From Bradyrhizobium sp. CCGB12 (GTDB lineage Bacteria; Pseudomonadota; Alphaproteobacteria; Rhizobiales; Xanthobacteraceae), in NCBI RefSeq assembly GCF_024199845.1, contig NZ_JANADO010000001.1:620001-684000 (forward strand): a stretch of DNA of 64,000 nt, read 5' to 3'. The notes beneath the pieces were generated by a model, which was not told the origin of the DNA, did not search any database, and saw only the letters and a list, made by a program, of their open reading frames with translations. Of the stretch, positions 1 through 7,396 are shown one piece after another; the first letter of the stretch is position 1; each line of letters opens with the position of its first letter. Position numbers and translations under genes: made by a program.

Positions 1-26
1 ACGCGCATCAGTGCGCGCGAGGCTGC

Positions 27-1091
27 GTGATGCGCCGCGATGCCTCCGAGCTTGCACGCCGCCTCGCGCGCGAAGCCGAAGCGGTGTGCCGTCACTATCT
101 CTCCAACGGCAAGCGGGAGGGGCGGTACTGGCTGGTCGGCGACGTTCACAACACGGCAGGCCGCTCGATGTTTGTGCGGCTCCAGGAGTCACGCAAGGGA
201 CCCGCCGGCAAGTGGACCGATGCCGCAACGGGCGAGCATGGCGATCTCCTCGACATCATCCGCGAAAGCTTGGGCTTGCGCGACTTCCGCCAGGTCGCCG
301 AGGAGGCGAGGCGCTTTCTTAAGCTGCCTCGTCCCGAGCCGGAATTGGTCTTGAGGCTCGATCGTCCGGCGGCGCCAGCCGGATCGCAAGCGGCCGCCCG
401 CCGCCTCTTTGCGATATCCAGTCCGATCCAGGGGACCGTGGTTGAGTCGTATCTGCAGCGTCGTGGGATAGCCCACGTGCACCATGGCAGCAGCCTGCGC
501 TTTCATCCACGCTGCTACTATCGGCCGGACGAGCATCTGCCGACCGAGACCTGGCCGGCAATGATCGCATGCGTCACCGATCTCGATGGAAGGATCACCG
601 GCGTACACCGCACCTGGCTCGACCCGGACGGCTTCGATCACGTGCGGCTCGGCAAGGCTCCGATCGGAACGCCACGACGGGCGATGGGCGACCTGCTCGG
701 CAACGCGGTTCGCTTCGGCGTGATGGACGACGTGCTCGCTGCCGGCGAGGGGATCGAAACCATGCTTTCGCTACGCTACGTGCTGCCGACTATGCCGATG
801 GCCGCAGCGCTTTCGGCCAATCACCTCTCAGCCATGTTACTCCCGTCGAGTCTGCGCCGGCTCTACATCGCCCGCGACACCGATGCCGCGGGGGATTTGG
901 TTCAGGCCGTTCTGACTCGGCGTGCAACAGACGCCGGCATTGAAGCAATTCCGCTGTCGCCTCGGTTGGGCGACTTCAACGAGGATCTGCACATCTTCGG
1001 TTTCGATGCGCTCCGAGAAGCCTTGCGGTTTCAGCTGGCGCCAGAGGACGCCGTTCGCTTCCTGCATCTGTCGATGGCGGTCGCGGAATAG
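27..1091 (+). CDS. Toprim-domain protein of a conjugative element (DUF7146-like)
   Basis: A protein of about 354 residues starting at GTG 27 or the adjacent ATG 30. The N-terminal half (to about residue 100) resembles the primase-like DUF7146 region. Residues about 235-320 carry a Toprim fold: an acidic residue in GEGIET, then the DTDAAG motif that binds metal in primases and topoisomerases. The expected role is DNA processing or replication of the transferred element, but no activity is proven for this family. Related rhizobial and sphingomonad integrative elements carry such a gene just before a DUF2493 gene, as here. The upstream neighbour lies outside the window. The family call rests on motif recognition. 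Confidence 0.75.
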   Translation: MMRRDASELARRLAREAEAVCRHYLSNGKREGRYWLVGDVHNTAGRSMFVRLQESRKGPAGKWTDAATGEHGDLLDIIRESLGLRDFRQVAEEARRFLKLPRPEPELVLRLDRPAAPAGSQAAARRLFAISSPIQGTVVESYLQRRGIAHVHHGSSLRFHPRCYYRPDEHLPTETWPAMIACVTDLDGRITGVHRTWLDPDGFDHVRLGKAPIGTPRRAMGDLLGNAVRFGVMDDVLAAGEGIETMLSLRYVLPTMPMAAALSANHLSAMLLPSSLRRLYIARDTDAAGDLVQAVLTRRATDAGIEAIPLSPRLGDFNEDLHIFGFDALREALRFQLAPEDAVRFLHLSMAVAE

Positions 1092-1424
1092 CCCCCGCTG
1101 TTCGATCGACGTTGAAAGGTCGGTCACAGGCGCGGCCCAATACCGGAAGAGGACGCGACCTCGGCCTTCTAGCGGGCGATCGGACGGCAAGCGGCCCGGG
1201 CCGGCAATGGCTGCGTCCGGCTATTTTCCGCCGCGCGCAAGCGATGAGAAGACACGAGAGCGATCTGACCAGCGCGCTTTGCATCGCGAAGCAAAATAGC
1301 CGGCCTCCGCCATCCTCCGCTGCCGCTTCGGCCCTTTCGGGTTCTGGCCCGCTCCCCCCGCCGCCTGGGTGATCGCCACGAAGGCCGCGATGGGCGCGGC
1401 CGATCCGGCAAAGGACCGCTTCCC
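1092..1424. other. Intergenic region with inverted repeats
   Basis: This is 333 bases without a convincing gene. It holds a perfect 11-base inverted repeat (CCGGCTATTTT at 1217-1227 and its complement at 1293-1303) and a short hairpin at 1383-1401 (GGCCGCG, five-base loop, CGCGGCC) 23 bases before the next start codon. The hairpin lacks a T tract and so is not a classic terminator. It could influence translation or expression of the downstream gene. Confidence 0.5.
1217..1303. repeat. 11-bp perfect inverted repeat, 65-bp spacer
   Basis: CCGGCTATTTT at 1217-1227 is matched by its exact reverse complement at 1293-1303. The repeat lies in the gap between the toprim and DUF2493 genes. It could be a dimeric regulator site or part of a replication or transfer signal, but nothing in the sequence decides this. 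Confidence 0.5.
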
Positions 1425-2348
1425 ATGACCGATCAAGACGACATCGAGCCGCCGCACGCCACGTCTTCAACCGACCACGTCCTCACCGAACTACAACTCT
1501 TCGGCTATCGTCCTTTTGACGACCAGCCAGATCCGAGACCGCTACCCGAAGGCAAGATGATCACCGGTGCGGTTGCCGATATCTTCGACGCCTTGGTCGC
1601 GACGTTGAGCGACACACGGCTTGAGCCGGACCTGGACGAGCTCCTCTGGTCGACCGTCAACCTGTTCCATCGCGCCGTTGACCGCATCGAACGTCATCTC
1701 GACGACAACGAACAGGCGCAACACAAGAGTCAGCAAGAGCAGAACGGCTCCGAGGTGCGATCAGTCGAACTCGAGCGCCTGACGGCCGAAGGCATCACGC
1801 TGATCGAGCGCCGCAACTGCCTGGAACTCTTCCGCGACCAGGCCATCGAACGCTTTGAGACTCACACCGGCTCATCCTGGCGTCCTCGCTCGGGATCACT
1901 GGTCAACCATCGCACACTCACCGCAGCGATGATCGACTCCCGCGACTTCATCGCCGCGAAGCGTCGATCCGAAACCGAGATCATGTTGCCGTCAGGACCG
2001 AAGATCGCGCTCACCGGTGGGCTCGACTTCAACGACCATCACCTCATTTGGAATAGACTCGACAAGGTTCATGCCAAGCATTCCGACATGGTCCTGCTCC
2101 ATGGCGGCTCGCCGAAAGGCGCTGAACTAATCGCCTCCAGATGGGCGACCAACCGCAAGGTACCACAGATCGCTTTCAAGCCTGACTGGACCAAGCACGC
2201 CAAGGCGGCACCGTTCAAGCGCAACGATGCCATGCTCGAGCTCCTCCCGATTGGCGTCATGCACTTCCCGGGCACGGGAATCCAGGACAACCTTGCGGAC
2301 AAGGCGAAGCGGCTCGGCATTCCGGTCTGGCGGTTCGGCGGCGCGTGA
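1425..2348 (+). CDS. DUF2493 domain protein (SLOG superfamily, YspA-like)
   Basis: A 307-residue protein. The first 190 residues are charged and partly helical. The C-terminal third (about 190-305) matches the DUF2493/SLOG nucleotide-binding fold: IALTGGLDF as the first strand, then LLHGGSPKGAELIASRWA, the glycine-rich loop and helix typical of the family. SLOG proteins are thought to bind nucleotides or nucleotide-derived ligands. The exact role in conjugative elements is unknown, though the gene is a near-constant passenger of this ICE family. It starts at ATG 1425, and no strong ribosome binding site is visible before it. Confidence 0.8.
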   Translation: MTDQDDIEPPHATSSTDHVLTELQLFGYRPFDDQPDPRPLPEGKMITGAVADIFDALVATLSDTRLEPDLDELLWSTVNLFHRAVDRIERHLDDNEQAQHKSQQEQNGSEVRSVELERLTAEGITLIERRNCLELFRDQAIERFETHTGSSWRPRSGSLVNHRTLTAAMIDSRDFIAAKRRSETEIMLPSGPKIALTGGLDFNDHHLIWNRLDKVHAKHSDMVLLHGGSPKGAELIASRWATNRKVPQIAFKPDWTKHAKAAPFKRNDAMLELLPIGVMHFPGTGIQDNLADKAKRLGIPVWRFGGA

Positions 2349-2486
2349 GCGCCGTCTGCTCGATATCAAGAAGCAAGGTGGAGTTGCACGCCGCAACTCC
2401 GCCTCGTTTCGACAGTACGTCCAAGGTCGCGCCGCGGTGGTGGTGGAAGGCGCGACCAGTAGATCTATGCACATGGAGTCACCACC

Positions 2487-2924
2487 ATGCTCGCCCTTGG
2501 GCTTGTCCTCAACGCACTCGGCATCGGTTTGTTCTGCTGGGCGATCCTCGCACTTGCCGTATATGCCCTGCCGTTCTTCGTCGCGCTGAGTCTCGGAATG
2601 ACTGCGTTTCAGAACGGCGCCGGCGTTGCCGGCGCGCTGCTTATCGGAATGGCCGGCGGCGCGTTAACGCTTGTGCTTGGTCAGGTGACCGTCGCCGTCA
2701 GTCGGTCCTTGGCTTTGCGCATCGTGATCGCGGCAGCATTCGCCTTCCCCGCCGCAATTGCTGGCTATCATGCAATGTTCGCCCTGTCCCAGATCGGGGT
2801 GCCTTCGCCGGCCTGGCGTGAGGTCTTCGCTTGCCTGGGCGCCATTTGCGTTGGCGTGACGGCGTGGATACGGCTGACCGTCTTTGCGGGTGAACAGCCC
2901 GCTCGGGCTGGTCGGAGCGCTTGA
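2487..2924 (+). CDS. Small multi-span membrane protein of the mobile element
   Basis: A 145-residue, highly hydrophobic protein with about four predicted membrane segments (roughly residues 5-28, 30-70 as two spans, 78-100 and 112-132), rich in Ala, Gly and Leu. I recognise no catalytic motif. It lies between the DUF2493 gene and the displaced start of the lytic transglycosylase, so it was probably co-transcribed with the mobilisation genes before the inversion. The minus-strand read-through of the relaxase fragment overlaps its 3' part. The plus-strand frame is the credible one there because it is uniformly hydrophobic and well formed. Confidence 0.6.
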   Translation: MLALGLVLNALGIGLFCWAILALAVYALPFFVALSLGMTAFQNGAGVAGALLIGMAGGALTLVLGQVTVAVSRSLALRIVIAAAFAFPAAIAGYHAMFALSQIGVPSPAWREVFACLGAICVGVTAWIRLTVFAGEQPARAGRSA

Positions 2925-4262
2925 GAAGGCTTCCCAACCAATTCTTACGGCAGCCGCGCGCCGGGGATGCGGGAAGCACCGCTCGTTGCGGTCGCTTACG
3001 CAGTCGAACTCCCGTTCGACCGTGACTTCGAGTTTCGCGCGCATGCAGCGCGGCGGCTCAACGATGGCGCCGACCGGCCCATCACCGGTCATCTCGATGT
3101 CCGCAAAGCGCAGATGGTGAGTGCGGCCGTCTACACCGACGATGATCGCATACGCGGATCCTTTGAGCTCATCGTCAAGACCGCGTTTGACGAGGCGGCC
3201 CAGGACCGAATCGGCGGGCTCTTCGCCGTGAAGAGCAAAGGTGCTGATGTCCGGCTCGCGACCGGCCCCAACCAGAGCCTGATGCATCGTCTTGATGATG
3301 TCGCCGCGCATGCCAAGCTGACGAAGCGTCTGATCGAGGCCAGGTTTCAGGGTCCAACAGACGGGACCTGCCGGTTCTGCCAAGCCAAGGCGTTCCAGCT
3401 TGGCGGCCCTGCCGAGCAGCAAGGTGCGCAGTTCTGGGTCCTCGATATCGTCGCTCGGCCTCAGGTCTGCCACTCCCCCATTCGCGTCGGAAATGTCCCG
3501 CAGCGCCCGGTCAAGGCTGGTCCAGCGCTCCGCATCGACCTCCCGCCCCAAGCTTGCGCGAATCTCGTGCTCGCTGCGGGGCCCAAGCTCGAGAGTGATG
3601 CGCTCCGCCGCCCGATCCCGGAGGCCGCGGCTGATATACTCGCGGCTGATCACAAGGTCCTGACCGTTGTCAGCACGCCCGCGGACGAGGATGTGGACAT
3701 GCGGATTGTCCGTATTCCAATGATCCACCGCGATCCATTCGAGCCCGGTTCCGAGATCCTTCTCGACGTCACGCATCAGCTCGCGCGTGAACGTCTTAAG
3801 CTCCCCCAGCGCTGCGCCATCCTCGGGCGAGACGATGAACCGGAAGTGATGACGATCCTCTTCGCAACGCGCGGCGAAGGCGCGCTCGTCCGCCGCATCA
3901 CACGTCCTGTCAAACATGCGCGCGTCTTCGCCGTCACGCGTTACGCCATCACGCTTGAGATAGGCCAAGTGCTTGGGCAGCGGTGCCGATCGAAAGCGCG
4001 AGCCTTTGTGACGCACAACGCGTGCTTTTGTCACGACCCGCCGGGCATTCGAGCGCAGGCGGATGGAGACTGCCGCGCGACGGCCGCGTCCGAAATGGGA
4101 ACGACTGTGAGCCTGGCCTGATCGGAATCTGTTGCCGACATGACCCGCCCGCTTTGCTGACCTCATCACCTCCCCGACAAAGCTCTTCGGGCGCTTGGCC
4201 CCACGGTTGCCGTGGTGGATGCGGCCGGGTCGGATCCGCAGGTCGTCGTCACGTGACGTCAC
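2664..4262 (-). pseudogene. rlxS: Relaxase, N-terminal fragment (VirD2/RlxS-like, DUF3363 family)
   Basis: Read from GTG 4262, which has AGGGG about nine bases upstream. The first 402 residues match the nickase part of relaxases that cut oriT and pilot the strand through the type IV secretion system. HLAY near residue 101 carries a candidate active-site tyrosine, HHFRFIVSPED follows near 138, and the metal-binding HVH lies at residues 188-190 (DHWNTDNPHVH). Homology stops at the Glu codon 3057-3059 (GAIVE). Beyond it the frame runs on for about 130 unrelated residues to 2664. The missing C-terminal part lies at 5417-5962 on the other strand. Catalytic residues are present, so the truncated protein could retain nicking, but it lacks the C-terminal domain. 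Confidence 0.85.
3022..3059 (+). pseudogene. Displaced 5' end of the lytic transglycosylase gene
   Basis: This short plus-strand stretch reads M-TSSFARMQRGG from GTG 3022, with an in-frame ATG at 3043. Joined to the sequence that starts at 5416 on the minus strand it continues in frame as SPIIPLSFFEGTASAQ, the rest of a signal peptide, and then the mature transglycosylase. It is read here as the stranded 5' end of that gene, left behind at the left breakpoint of the inversion. The true start (3022 or 3043) is uncertain because no clear ribosome binding site is visible. Confidence 0.55.
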
Positions 4263-4866
4263 GGCTGTAACCCCTGCTTCTGCACCGAGTGTACGGCGCG
4301 CGAGGTATTGATTGCGCTCGAGAAATCGCGAAAGGCGACGGCAGGAACTATTGCCCGCACGACAAAATCCCCTCTCCAACCAACCACATAAGCCGAGCCG
4401 ACGGCCGGCCTTTTCCCTTGCCATCCCCGGTCGCTGGTCGCCAGGGCCCAACTTCTAGGACAACGGGCTCTCAGTACTCGCGACGATTTGCGACAAAATG
4501 CAGTTCGAGTCATAGCGGTGGATCATCCAATAGCGCCTGCCCGAACGCGCCGACTGGTGGGGGATTCATTGCGAACGAGCCGCCGCGACTTTGGCAGTTG
4601 ACTTGCGAAGCCGCCCACTGTTTGCGAGCGAAGCGAGCGCTTGCGATAGCGATCGTCACCCGGAGGGCCGAGACACCCGTAGGGTGGCTCGGTGAGGAGC
4701 GAAGCGACGAGTAGAGCGCGGGCCGAAGGCATCGCCCGTATGCCAGCAGCACGTTAATATCGCACTCCTCCGCGAACTCTTGTGAGCGAGGGTCTTTCAG
4801 TAGCAAACTCGAAAGACTTAGCATCATGATCGTGTTGCAGCGTTTCGAATGCGAACCGAATGTCCG
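4263..4866. other. Relaxase upstream region, candidate oriT
   Basis: About 600 bases without a convincing gene lie between the transglycosylase and relaxase starts. The stretch 4620-4740 is rich in short repeats (GAGCGAAGCGAG-like words at about 4626 and 4695) and contains a near-perfect hairpin at 4668-4692. Origins of transfer of related elements lie next to the relaxase gene, so this is the best place for oriT in the window. No nic site could be recognised with certainty. Confidence 0.35.
4668..4692. repeat. Hairpin, 11-bp arms with one mismatch
   Basis: The arm CCGAGACACCC (4668-4678) and the arm GGGTGGCTCGG (4682-4692) are complementary except for one position and enclose a GTA loop. 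There is no T tract in either direction, so a terminator is less likely than an oriT-type structure recognised by the relaxase. Confidence 0.45.
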
Positions 4867-5424
4867 TCACCGTGCGCCCGCCCGGTCAACAAACAGGGGA
4901 GCCTCCCGCCAAGGAAGTGCACGCCTGCCGTCAGCTGCGGCATGTTCACCCTGCTCGTTATCCAGCAATGGCGTGACCGCTGCGACGTAGGCCGTAGTTT
5001 CGGATGGAAGCGGCTTTCCTGTTACGAGGTGCTGTTCATATCGCCGCGGACCTGCATGGTAGGCCGCAAGAAAGCCTGCCGAGCCGAAACGATCGTGCAT
5101 CTCTTTAAGATATGCAGTGCCCGCCAGTATGTTGTCGCGAGCGTCAAACGGATCGAGACCGAGACCATAGCGAGCGCTGAGCTCCACCCAAGTGCCGGGC
5201 ATGAGTTGCATCAGGCCTAGTGCGCCGCGAGGCGACGTTGCACATCGTTCACCCCCGCTCTCAATCTTCATCACTGCGCGAATCCAACGCGCCGGGACGG
5301 CAAAGCGATCGGACGCTTCCGTTATAAGAGCGCCAAACCGTTCGACGGGATTTTCACGGGACACGTTCTGCGCGGATGCGGTGCCTTCGAAGAAGGACAA
5401 CGGTATGATCGGAGAGGGGCGCAT
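4867..5424 (-). CDS. Lytic transglycosylase (SLT domain), 5' end replaced by inversion
   Basis: A 185-residue frame. Residues about 30-150 form the soluble lytic transglycosylase domain that cleaves peptidoglycan to let the conjugation channel through: WIRAVMKIESGGE with the catalytic Glu, GALGLMQLMPGTW, and AAYHAGPRRYE. Where relatives have AAYNAGPGRYE, His replaces Asn and Arg replaces Gly, which may lower activity. The annotated start ATG 5424 and the first three residues come from across the inversion junction. The native signal peptide began at 3022 or 3043 on the plus strand. What remains, PIIPLSFFEGTASAQ, keeps an ASA-Q cleavage site but lacks the basic start, so export is doubtful. 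Confidence 0.8.
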   Translation of the reverse strand: MRPSPIIPLSFFEGTASAQNVSRENPVERFGALITEASDRFAVPARWIRAVMKIESGGERCATSPRGALGLMQLMPGTWVELSARYGLGLDPFDARDNILAGTAYLKEMHDRFGSAGFLAAYHAGPRRYEQHLVTGKPLPSETTAYVAAVTPLLDNEQGEHAAADGRRALPWREAPLFVDRAGAR

Positions 5425-5962
5425 CTACGACGATGCGAACGGACGCAGGCGCGTGTCGCTGGCGATCCGATCAGATCTGTCGATCGATGAACAAGTGGTC
5501 GCGAAGGGCAGCACCTGGCTCGACCGTCAGCTCCTTACCAAGGATCCGCCGCTCAGCCGCAGCGGCTTTGGTGCCGAAGTCCGGGATGCAATGGACGCGC
5601 GCGTCGATCACCTCATTGAGCAGGGCTTGGCTCGCCGGCACGGGCAACGCGTGGTGTTCGCCCGCGACTTGCTTGCGACGTTACGAAGTCGGGAGCTAGA
5701 GGCCAGCGCCAGCAAGGTTTCGGCTGAAACGGGGCTTGACCACCGTTTGGCTGCCGAGGGCGATCCAATTTCTGGCATCTATAGGCAACGAGTGACCCTC
5801 GCCTCGGGCCGCTATGCCATGATCGATGATGGGCTCGGTTTCCAACTCGTGCCATGGCGGCCGGCCCTGGAGCAGCGCCTTGGAAAGCAGGTGACAGGCG
5901 TCATGATGGCGGGCGGCAGGATCGATTGGGATTTTGACCGCAAGCGTGGATTAGGCATCTAG
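5405..5962 (+). pseudogene. rlxS: Relaxase, C-terminal fragment (DUF3363)
   Basis: The frame is open from 5192, but the family match begins at GRIYDDANGRRR (5417 onward) and runs to the normal end RKRGLGI. It is the C-terminal DUF3363 region of the same relaxase, about 181 residues: SDLSIDEQV, GSTWLDRQL, GFGAEVRDAMDAR, and QRVTLASGRYAMIDDGLGFQ. ATG 5405 has AAGGA eight or so bases upstream, so the fragment could be translated by itself as about 185 residues. It lacks the nickase residues. The missing part is at 3057-4262 on the minus strand. Confidence 0.85.
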
Positions 5963-6007
5963 TTGTGCTGATGACATGCCTTAACTGCTGCCAAGAACAA
6001 CTTCCTT

Positions 6008-6037
6008 TTGACAAAACGGGTCCCCGCCCAATACAAT
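6008..6037 (+). promoter_or_regulatory. Consensus-like promoter for the collagen-like gene pair
   Basis: TTGACA (6008-6013), an 18-base spacer and TACAAT (6032-6037) match the housekeeping sigma consensus at 11 of 12 positions. They are followed by a leader of about 155 bases before ATG 6197. Few promoters in such GC-rich DNA look this strong, and it suggests that the pair is transcribed independently of the relaxase. Confidence 0.55.
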
Positions 6038-6196
6038 TCGGAATTGCAAGATTTTGATGATGCTCTTACTGCCTGATGGGCAGGGCAAAGATGCCGGTAC
6101 CGCTTCGCCGGACCGGCGATAGGTAGCTGGCGTCGGGCGCTATCCTCCATAAGTAGTCGCACTCGATTTGTACTCAGGGAGCATTTGAGAAGATAC

Positions 6197-7396
6197 ATGA
6201 CTGAACCAGCGGAAGGTGACGTTTGGAAACACGCTCAAAAGATGTCGCCGCGTGTTGCTCGTTTTGTTTTTGGTGGTTACCTGGTGCTCGCTGCGGCCGC
6301 GATCGTGCTCTCGTGGCGAGTTGCGCCATCTGCCCTTGTGCCAACGGCAGTGTTCATCCTGGTGCTCGCGACAATCGTGGCCTTGCTGGTTCAGGCCTTG
6401 AGCCGTCCAACTGGCTACCCAGCGGCGGTCGCTCTCTGGGCCATGCTGGCCGGTTGCATTGCCGTCGCGATTTTGTTCGTCACTTCAGCTTTCTTCGGTC
6501 TACCGGAAAGGGGGGCCACGCTCGTCGCAAGAATGCTTAAGCAAAATGAACTTGCGATCTTAAGCGGTGGGGATCCTGCAATCTATCTCGGTCCTGGAGC
6601 TGTTGCCATCCCGGGGAGCTATAGGGCCGACCCCGACGTAAATGGTGACCGCTTTGACCGCATATCCGAACTGTCCAAACGGGCCCCGCTAATTCTGAAG
6701 GGTACCACCGTCGTCTTGGACGCGCCTGCCTTTCATTTCGGGATACTCCGCCTCGAAGATGTAAAGCTAATCACTCGAGGACAAAACGTTACGATCGAGG
6801 CCGTGAGAATCGAAACTGCCGGAAATGTTTCGATAGAGGCCTATGCGTCGCTTCCTTCGTCCGCCCCTGGTGCAGCCGGAGGACAACTCAAACTGATCGT
6901 TTACGACCGCATTCGTGGCCAGCTCCTGGTGGACCTTTCTGGAACGAGTGGAGCGAAGGGAGCCGATGGACGCAACGGTGTGACTGGTGCGGGCGGTGCG
7001 CCCGGTGAAAATTCGGCCCAAAGCCTGTTCGACTGCAAGCACGGTGGTGGCCCTGGTGGTCCAGGGCAGCCGGGCGGCAAGGGGGAGGATGGAGCGCCCG
7101 GTTCGCAGGGCGGGGACGGAGGAACGCTGTTTTTTGTCGCCGCAGATCCCGATCGCCTCTTCAACTCAATCAGATTCATTGCGAACGGCGGTGAAGGTGG
7201 CCAGGGTGGGCGGCACGGTACCGGAGGACCCGGCGGACCGGGCGGACCGGGTGGTCACGGCGGAGGCTTCTGCGGTGGAGGTCAGGCCGGCCCGCAAGGC
7301 CCTTCGGGCCCTGACGGACGGGACGGTGCCATCGGAAAGGCGGGGAATGGCGGAAGCGTAGTCAAATTGAACTTAGACAGCGAGATCCCGCAATGA
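6197..7396 (+). CDS. Membrane-anchored collagen-like glycine-repeat protein A
   Basis: A 399-residue protein starting at ATG 6197 with GAGAAG just upstream (an in-frame TTG lies at 6185). Three membrane spans (about 22-40, 44-66 and 76-100) follow a basic N-terminus and should place the rest outside the cytoplasmic membrane. Residues 110-250 are strand-rich with alternating hydrophobics (VTIEAVRIETAGNVSIEAY). Two Gly-X-Y and GGX tracts (about 250-309 and 331-387) flank a short strand segment, GGTLFFVAADPDRLFNSIRF. Each tract contains one cysteine (280 and 359), which could form a disulfide in the periplasm. It overlaps the next gene by four bases (ATGA). Function is unknown. A structural or adhesive role is possible but not shown. 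Confidence 0.7.
   Translation: MTEPAEGDVWKHAQKMSPRVARFVFGGYLVLAAAAIVLSWRVAPSALVPTAVFILVLATIVALLVQALSRPTGYPAAVALWAMLAGCIAVAILFVTSAFFGLPERGATLVARMLKQNELAILSGGDPAIYLGPGAVAIPGSYRADPDVNGDRFDRISELSKRAPLILKGTTVVLDAPAFHFGILRLEDVKLITRGQNVTIEAVRIETAGNVSIEAYASLPSSAPGAAGGQLKLIVYDRIRGQLLVDLSGTSGAKGADGRNGVTGAGGAPGENSAQSLFDCKHGGGPGGPGQPGGKGEDGAPGSQGGDGGTLFFVAADPDRLFNSIRFIANGGEGGQGGRHGTGGPGGPGGPGGHGGGFCGGGQAGPQGPSGPDGRDGAIGKAGNGGSVVKLNLDSEIPQ

Larger units (their letters stand above)
3057..5416. other. Inverted segment disrupting lytic transglycosylase and relaxase
   Basis: At the left end the relaxase frame stops matching at GAG (minus strand, 3059-3057). At the right end the matching C-terminal part begins after an in-frame GAG at 5414-5416 (plus strand). 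Reverting 3057-5416 gives GAIVE-GRIYDDANG, an uninterrupted relaxase of 583 residues. It also joins the short frame at 3022-3059 to the transglycosylase signal peptide. The ends share only CTC/GAG and a looser CTC-N2-CGAT, and no long inverted repeats flank the segment. The restored gene order (transglycosylase, then relaxase, then traG) is the usual one for this element family. Confidence 0.8.

Noticed and set aside
2967..4121. Long plus-strand frame of 384 codons over the relaxase region
   Set aside because: It is the mirror of the relaxase N-terminal fragment. The minus strand carries recognisable relaxase motifs and the plus strand none.
7000..7350. Glycine-rich tracts taken as a nucleotide tandem repeat or satellite
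   Set aside because: The DNA is not periodic beyond the codon pattern. Repetition is at the protein level and codons vary.
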